Shown: in pieces, positions 58,829 to 64,000 of the stretch | How the letters are laid out: each line of letters begins with the position of its first letter | Numbering within the stretch: position 1 is the stretch's first letter | Assembly (NCBI RefSeq): GCF_050948175.1 | Contig: NC_135205.1 | Coordinates: 3,447,795 to 3,511,794 of the forward strand | Direction of reading: 5' to 3' | Source: Xylocopa sonorina | Lineage: Eukaryota; Arthropoda; Insecta; Hymenoptera; Apidae | Length of the DNA: 64,000 nt | Translations under genes and position numbers: made by a program | Notes under the pieces: model-generated | Database searches by the model: none | Seen by the model: the letters and a program-made list of their open reading frames with translations, nothing else | Told to the model about the DNA's origin: nothing

Positions 58829-59475
58829 GTATGTTCATCTTCTATTTTTAAGAAGCTCGCGAATTCTCCGCGTCTACTGGATAGGGATTAGGTGTTCGTA
58901 GAGTACGTTCGAGTGACTTTGCGAATTGTATCGAGAGGGTGTCGTTCTTGCAGTCCTCCAGTGGCATTTTTAGTGTCGCTTCGATAATTGTCGAGGCACG
59001 CGTCGACTTTGAAATCAGTTGGTGGGTGCACAGGCAGGCAAGACTATGTTCACCTTCTTTTTTAAGAAACTCGCGAAATTTCTACGTCTACTAAATAGAG
59101 ATTAGGTGTTCCTAGAGTACGCTCGAGTGATTTTCCGAATTGTATCGAGAGGGTGTCGTTCTTGCGTTCCTCCAGTGACATTCTTCTTCTTCTAGTGTCG
59201 CTTCGATAATTGTCGAGGCACGCGTCGACTTTGAAATCAGTCTGCGGGTGCATGGGCAGCCAAGGGTATGTTCACCTTCTTTTTTAAGAAACTCGCGACA
59301 TTTCTACGTCTACTAAATAGAGATTAGGTGTTCGTAGAGTACGCTCGAGTGACTTTGCGAATTGTATCGAGAGGGTGTCGTTCTTGCGTTCCTCCAGTGG
59401 CGTTCTTCTTCTTCTAGTGTCGCTTCGATAATTGTCGAGGCACGCGTCGACTTTGAAATCCATCGATGAGTGCAC
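58814..59475. repeat. Tandem array G: 215-222-bp unit, three copies, spanning a splice donor
   Basis: Units are anchored by the tatgttca word at 58830, 59045 and 59267. Periods are 215 and 222 bp; the difference comes mainly from extra cttcttctt-type triplets in copy 2. Copy 1 includes the putative leader-exon end (agccaagg|gtatgtt). Copy 2 reads ggcaagactatgtt and has lost the GT. Copy 3 reads agccaagg|gtatgtt again (GT at 59266-59267). Confidence 0.9.
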
Positions 59476-59479
59476 AGTC

Positions 59480-61640
59480 GCGATTCATATTCTCTTTGCA
59501 TCGTGATATCGTAGATATCGCGTAGGAATGAGGTTGTTCGAGGGCAGGATCGTTCGAGGCTCGAGGGTTAAGATAATTCTCTGTCGGTTCACGTGGCAGT
59601 GCGGGTTCCGTGGTGTACTCCGCGTGGAATCCCATGAAAGTGGCTCGTAGATAGGGTTAAATCGAGTTCGAAACCGGGAACAGGAGGTCGGCTGTTTGGA
59701 CGTGTCGCGCGAGAATAGGATACGCTCGGTTCGCTGGCCAAACGATTCGCACACGGCCGACTTGAACGGACCCCGAAGGGACTTTGTTGTTTGGCACTGG
59801 CTTCGCTGTAATCGAGTAACTTCGATGCTCGAGGTGTACGCGGTAGGGTCGCGTAGCAGTGGAGACTTTTAGGGGCGTCGATCGATTCATACGCGACGTA
59901 AATCCGCTACGAGCTGCCATACCTCTCTGAACTGTTTTTCGAAAATTCGAGACGACACAGAGTTCCACGAGAACCTTCGAGTATTTGTAAACAAGTACAA
60001 GTACTTGCTTATCGATAGACGAGACAAACAAGAGTATCGACAAACAGCGGAAGAGAGAAAAATAACTGGGGAGGAAATTTGCATCGAGCGATAAATCAAG
60101 GGGACGAAATAGACAAGTGACACAGTTAGATATGCGATAGTCGAAGTTTCGCGGTTCAGTTCGCGGTCGACTCGACGAAATCGAAAGCAACGTACGAAAC
60201 CGTGTGTCAAAGTGAGTTCGACCGGATGACAATTTGCAGCGTTGACTTAGCTCGCGGATTCCTCTCTGTCGATCAATCGCTTGGCCCGTTTAAAGGCGAG
60301 CCCGCATAATGCCGCCCCCTGGACGACGCGCGCCTAAATTCCATTACCTCCACGATTTTATCTCGCCGCTTTTCATTTCGAAATCGCGATCGCTGCTCGC
60401 AGATACGCAGCTCGAAATGGAGAACCGCTCGCGACGGTGAAACTAGGAGAATCTGTCTCGTATCTCGAGCAAAACGAGTCGCGTGCAGTCGCGCGGTGTC
60501 GTCGATCTGGGATCACCGTGGAAGCTGGCCCGTTCGAGAGAAACTCTCGTCTCCCCGTCCCTCGTTCGAGGTGGACAACCCGAAATTATCATTTTACGCG
60601 GATATCGTGCTCGACCGGATTGGCGTGCCATCGAGATGCACGCTCGAATCGATACGTGAGAACGGCCGCTGGGACGCCCGCGGATACGCGTCGTTCGAGG
60701 AATTGATTACGATTCTTGTCGTCGACTGGAATTTTGTTCACGCGAGGATCATTCCAGGCAACTGCTCGCCCCGTAACGTATCCTCACCGATTTCCACTTG
60801 TCGCATCCGTCTCGCAGCCTCGAACTCGCGAGCCTCCACTGCCCGTCGGATGTAACGCCGTGTCCACTCTACGGAACGCTCTTCCACTTTCCTCTCGTCT
60901 AGTTTTCTCCGTTTTTCTCCAGACGAAATCGTCGAACCGGAAATTTCTTCGCTCGAGTCGAATTTTATTTTCCGCAGCAAAATCAGTGGCCACTGTTGGC
61001 AGGATTTTTTGGAGCGCCGTTCGAGGCGAACGCTTTCAACTGTCGCTGCGAACCGGTAACGAATGTCGATCTGTTCTCTTGACGATCATTTGTAAGCGTA
61101 GAGCAGTGACAAGTGTGCAGTGAAATTTTGAGAAATTGCATTTAATCCCATTGTCGACGAGGCGATGGTTTGTTCTGTGGGCACGAGAAGTTTAGATGTC
61201 GAGATAAACCGGTAAATCGGTTTTATCAATCGACGTGCACGGTCGACGGCCGTGTCGAGAGTTCGCTTAGCATAATGTTACTCCAGCTGAGGGTTAATCG
61301 GTCAGGTTTTCCGTGACATTTCTGGAATTCCAGCGACGTCCACGGTTTTATCGGGCACGGCCAAGTGAAAACGGTATCGGCGTCGATAAAGAGCTTTACG
61401 AGATCGCCGATAAGCAACGATGGCTCGCGTGCCAGCCGATTTTCAAGTGACGGAACCTCTCTCTGGCTTCTCGTTCGAGTCCCACCGACGGCTTCGCCTG
61501 TCTGTCGATGCTATGTGTATCGCGACGAAACGCTTCCGTTCGGTTTTCGACAGACTGCTGGCAGACACCCCTTTTATTGACTCAAAGATTGCTCCGCTAT
61601 CGTCGTACCCGTTCGACGATTCTCTCCCCCCATCCACCTT
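59480..61640. other. Intron-like or intergenic sequence right of array G
   Basis: No coding frame with a recognisable family. The - strand frame at 59657-60232 is Ser/Arg-rich without motifs. There is a TATCGATA site at 60010-60017 beside the palindrome caagtacttg. If the donor at 58829 is real, this is first-intron sequence. Confidence 0.45.
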
Positions 61641-62192
61641 TTCGCGAGTGATTTCTCGAAAATATTCTCGTCTATCAAAGTGCGAAACTGTGGTATGGTA
61701 CGTAGTAAATTTTCTGAGAGAATTTGCAAAGCTTTGTATCGCGAAGCGTACAATTTCGTTCGATTCGAGTTCATCTCTTCGCGAGTGATTTCTCGAAAAA
61801 ATTCTCGATTATCAAAGTGCGAAACCTTGGTGCGATACGTAGTAAATTTTCTGAAAGAATTTGCAACGCTTTGTATCGCGAAGCGTACAATTTCTTTCGA
61901 TTCGAGTTTATCTCTTCGCGAGTGATTTCTCGAAAAATTCTTGATTATCAAAGTGCGAAACTGTGGTATGGTACGTAGTAAGTTTTCTGAAAGAATTTGC
62001 AATGCTTTGTATTCGAACGCGAAGCGTACAATTTCGTACGAATCGAGTTCATCTCTTCGCGAGTGATTTCTCGAAAAAATTCTCGATTATCAAAGTGCGA
62101 AACCTTGGTGCGATACGTAGTAAATTTTCTGAAAGAATTTGCAACGCTTTGTATCGCGAAGCGTACAATTTCGTTCGAATCGAGTTCATTTC
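61641..62192. repeat. Tandem array H: 137-bp unit, four copies in an ABAB pattern
   Basis: Copies start at 61641, 61778, 61915 and 62056 (ttcgcgagtgatttctcg); a fifth start at 62193 diverges after ttcgcgagtgg. Copies 1 and 3 read aaactgtggtatggtacg; copies 2 and 4 read aaaccttggtgcgatacg. Copy 3 carries a 4-bp insertion (141 bp). The pattern means a 274-bp dimer was duplicated. Open frames through it are by-products, since 137 is not a multiple of three. Confidence 0.93.
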
Positions 62193-62203
62193 TTCGCGAG
62201 TGG

Positions 62204-64000
62204 CTTCCTCGTATATCGAGAGTGTCTCTGTCGAATTTCAGGAATCCGATGGTTCCAGTAAATTCGTTAGGAAAGCAATTTTTACAAGGTGCTTCGTGAC
62301 GAAAATTTAGTGGGGTTCGATCCGTGTTGTTTCGCTGTGTTTCTCGAAGTGAGTTTTAATAAAACAAAAAAGGAAAGAAAAAAATTCGTGGCACGTTTTA
62401 ATAATGGATTGTGGTTTGACCGGTCGCGGTTGGAAATTTAAGCAGCAACGGGTTGCCTCGAATGCATAATTCGAAGTTCGACGTCGAAAATGGTCGATTG
62501 TGCTCGGACAATTTCGTAAAATAGGCGAAGGAATTTTCATGCTGGTACGATCGCGGCTGCCTTTTCCGTGGCGCGGGTAAAGTGTTTATTAATATTGCAA
62601 ACGGTACCTTGAGGCGTTTCGATTATATAGTCGTAAGTTATTTAGAAAAATTGCTCGGATAAAAGGAATTCGTTGTGCCCCGTAAGCTCTGAATTATGCA
62701 TCCGGCATACTGACGTATTAATTCGGTGGACAAGCCTCCGTGTACTACTCGAGTGAATATTTTAACTGCAACTACAGGAAAGTTTTTGTATTAATCATGG
62801 TGACACGTTCGTTTTGCCAAATATCTCAACTTCTAGCTTCAGGCTTCGCGAAAAAGATGCTCGAGCAAAAATCACGAATTCATATCTCGCTACGTTCCTC
62901 GTCCAGCTTTCGTTTCAACTCGAAACGTGGCAAATTGCCCCCTCGAACACGTCCGCAGCCATCTTGCTCTTCGCTGACCGCCACCACTAACTTTAATTAA
63001 GCCGTACACAACCGCGTTACCACTTATATCCGTCAAACCACAACCCTGATCGATATCAGAATAAAAACTACCCCGAGAGTGTGTACAGTCCAACACCAGC
63101 GCAGCTATCGTAATCCCGTTGCGCAAACTATTTCCTTTTTCAATCGGCAAAGTGATCCACGCTGGAACCACTAATGGAAACGTTCCAGAAAAAAATCTCT
63201 GCTTCTATCGACTTTCGTTGATACGTTGGCGATTTATTACTGAAAATTGGGAGAAGGTTAGACAGTGCGATTTACAGTTTCTTCGAGCGTTTTTCCTTCT
63301 CGCGAGAACCACGTTTTCTAGTAACGATTGTAGGATATTTATTCGTTATTATTTACAATGCCAGTTCGTGAGGATCGTTCGGATAATTGGGTGATCGCAG
63401 AAAGTCTGAACGAGAGTCGAACGGAATAAAATGGCGCGTCGATGGAGTCGCGACGGGTACTCTTCCTGGTGGCGCGCACGTTTTACCGCTCAATTTCCGT
63501 TTGCTCGGGGTCCATGCTCGAAATTGTCGGGACGCCAGTGCGTGCGCGCGTTTCGCCTGCGAATCGCTCGATCTGGGCCCCGCCGCAGGATCGAGGGCCA
63601 GCTCGAAAGTGTAATTCCCGTGGCGACGCATCTCTGGGGCCGTCGTCGAACTTCTCCAGCCGTGTTCGATCCGTTCGCCAGCAATTCTATCGCGTCCGCT
63701 TTCTGCGTGTGGCATTCTTTTCTCGCTGATTTACACCGACGTCAGATAAATTTCCGCTTCTTTTTTCCCCCCGTCGTGGTCGTCTCTTGCTGTTCGCAAG
63801 AAAAATTGGAATCTCCACGAACTTTTTCGAGAGTTTCACCACGGTGCGTCTTCGAGCGGTGGCTGGTTTTTTTTTGCGAAAACGACGGCGCGTTTTCAGG
63901 ATTAAAAATTCCACGAATGAACAGCGTCGACGAGCGCGGGATTTTTGTCCACGCCGTGCTGGCGAACGACCCGTGATTATGTATTTATGGGTATCCATCA
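62204..64000. other. Right-end sequence, no gene recognised
   Basis: Open frames at 63431-63976 (+) and 63687-63998 (-) overlap each other and have Arg/Ser/Phe-rich translations with no family motif. No exon could be linked to the possible donor at 58829. Nothing else was recognised. Confidence 0.5.

Noticed and set aside
59062..59475. Two nearly identical 63-codon frames on the - strand
   Set aside because: They come from copies 2 and 3 of array G and have no coding support.
9690..60325. CTCF-like motifs (near 10364, 10613, 13844, 37490, 38794, 60310)
   Set aside because: The degenerate core is expected about four times by chance in 64 kb on both strands, which is roughly what is seen, so they cannot be called insulators from sequence alone. 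ChIP or conservation would be needed.

Overview
The window looks like nuclear DNA of an insect, most likely a hymenopteran and possibly a bee. This rests on an Atg6/Beclin-1 ortholog with short introns (61-325 bp), AT-rich introns beside CpG-rich and simple-repeat-rich intergenic DNA, and the absence of any bacterial or viral gene organisation. The order-level call is an inference and the species is unknown.

Genes sit almost entirely in the first 9.6 kb. Positions 2010-2744 and 3027-6062 (+) are two intronless, tandem paralogs whose N-terminal halves resemble the MAP10_N/DUF4497 domain. Positions 6425-7578 (+) encode a three-exon UDP-sugar Nudix hydrolase (NUDT14 family, 221 aa after splicing). 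Positions 9572-7741 (-) encode a complete five-exon Beclin-1/Atg6 (430 aa after splicing). NUDT14 and Atg6 converge tail to tail, 162 bp apart, with their poly(A) signals only 19 bp apart. All splice sites named were placed by hand from GT/AG boundaries, reading-frame continuity and family resemblance.

From 9.6 kb to about 56 kb I find no convincing exon. A short AT-rich block (9.7-10.6 kb) gives way to CpG-rich, low-complexity DNA with microsatellites, hairpins and blocks that look like possible regulatory elements. From 28.8 to 62.2 kb there are eight unrelated minisatellite-like tandem arrays, with units of 113-364 bp and 2-4 copies each. Two of them show a dimeric (ABAB) higher-order pattern.

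From about 56.1 to 58.8 kb lies a CpG-rich promoter-like block followed by what resembles a long untranslated leader exon on the + strand. It ends in a short start-like ATG (58814) and a good splice donor (58829). That donor lies at the head of a three-copy tandem repeat, so copy 3 carries a second, nearly identical donor. The rest of the window would then be first intron of an unidentified gene that continues beyond the right edge. No prokaryote-type defence system, CRISPR, rRNA or convincing tRNA was seen.
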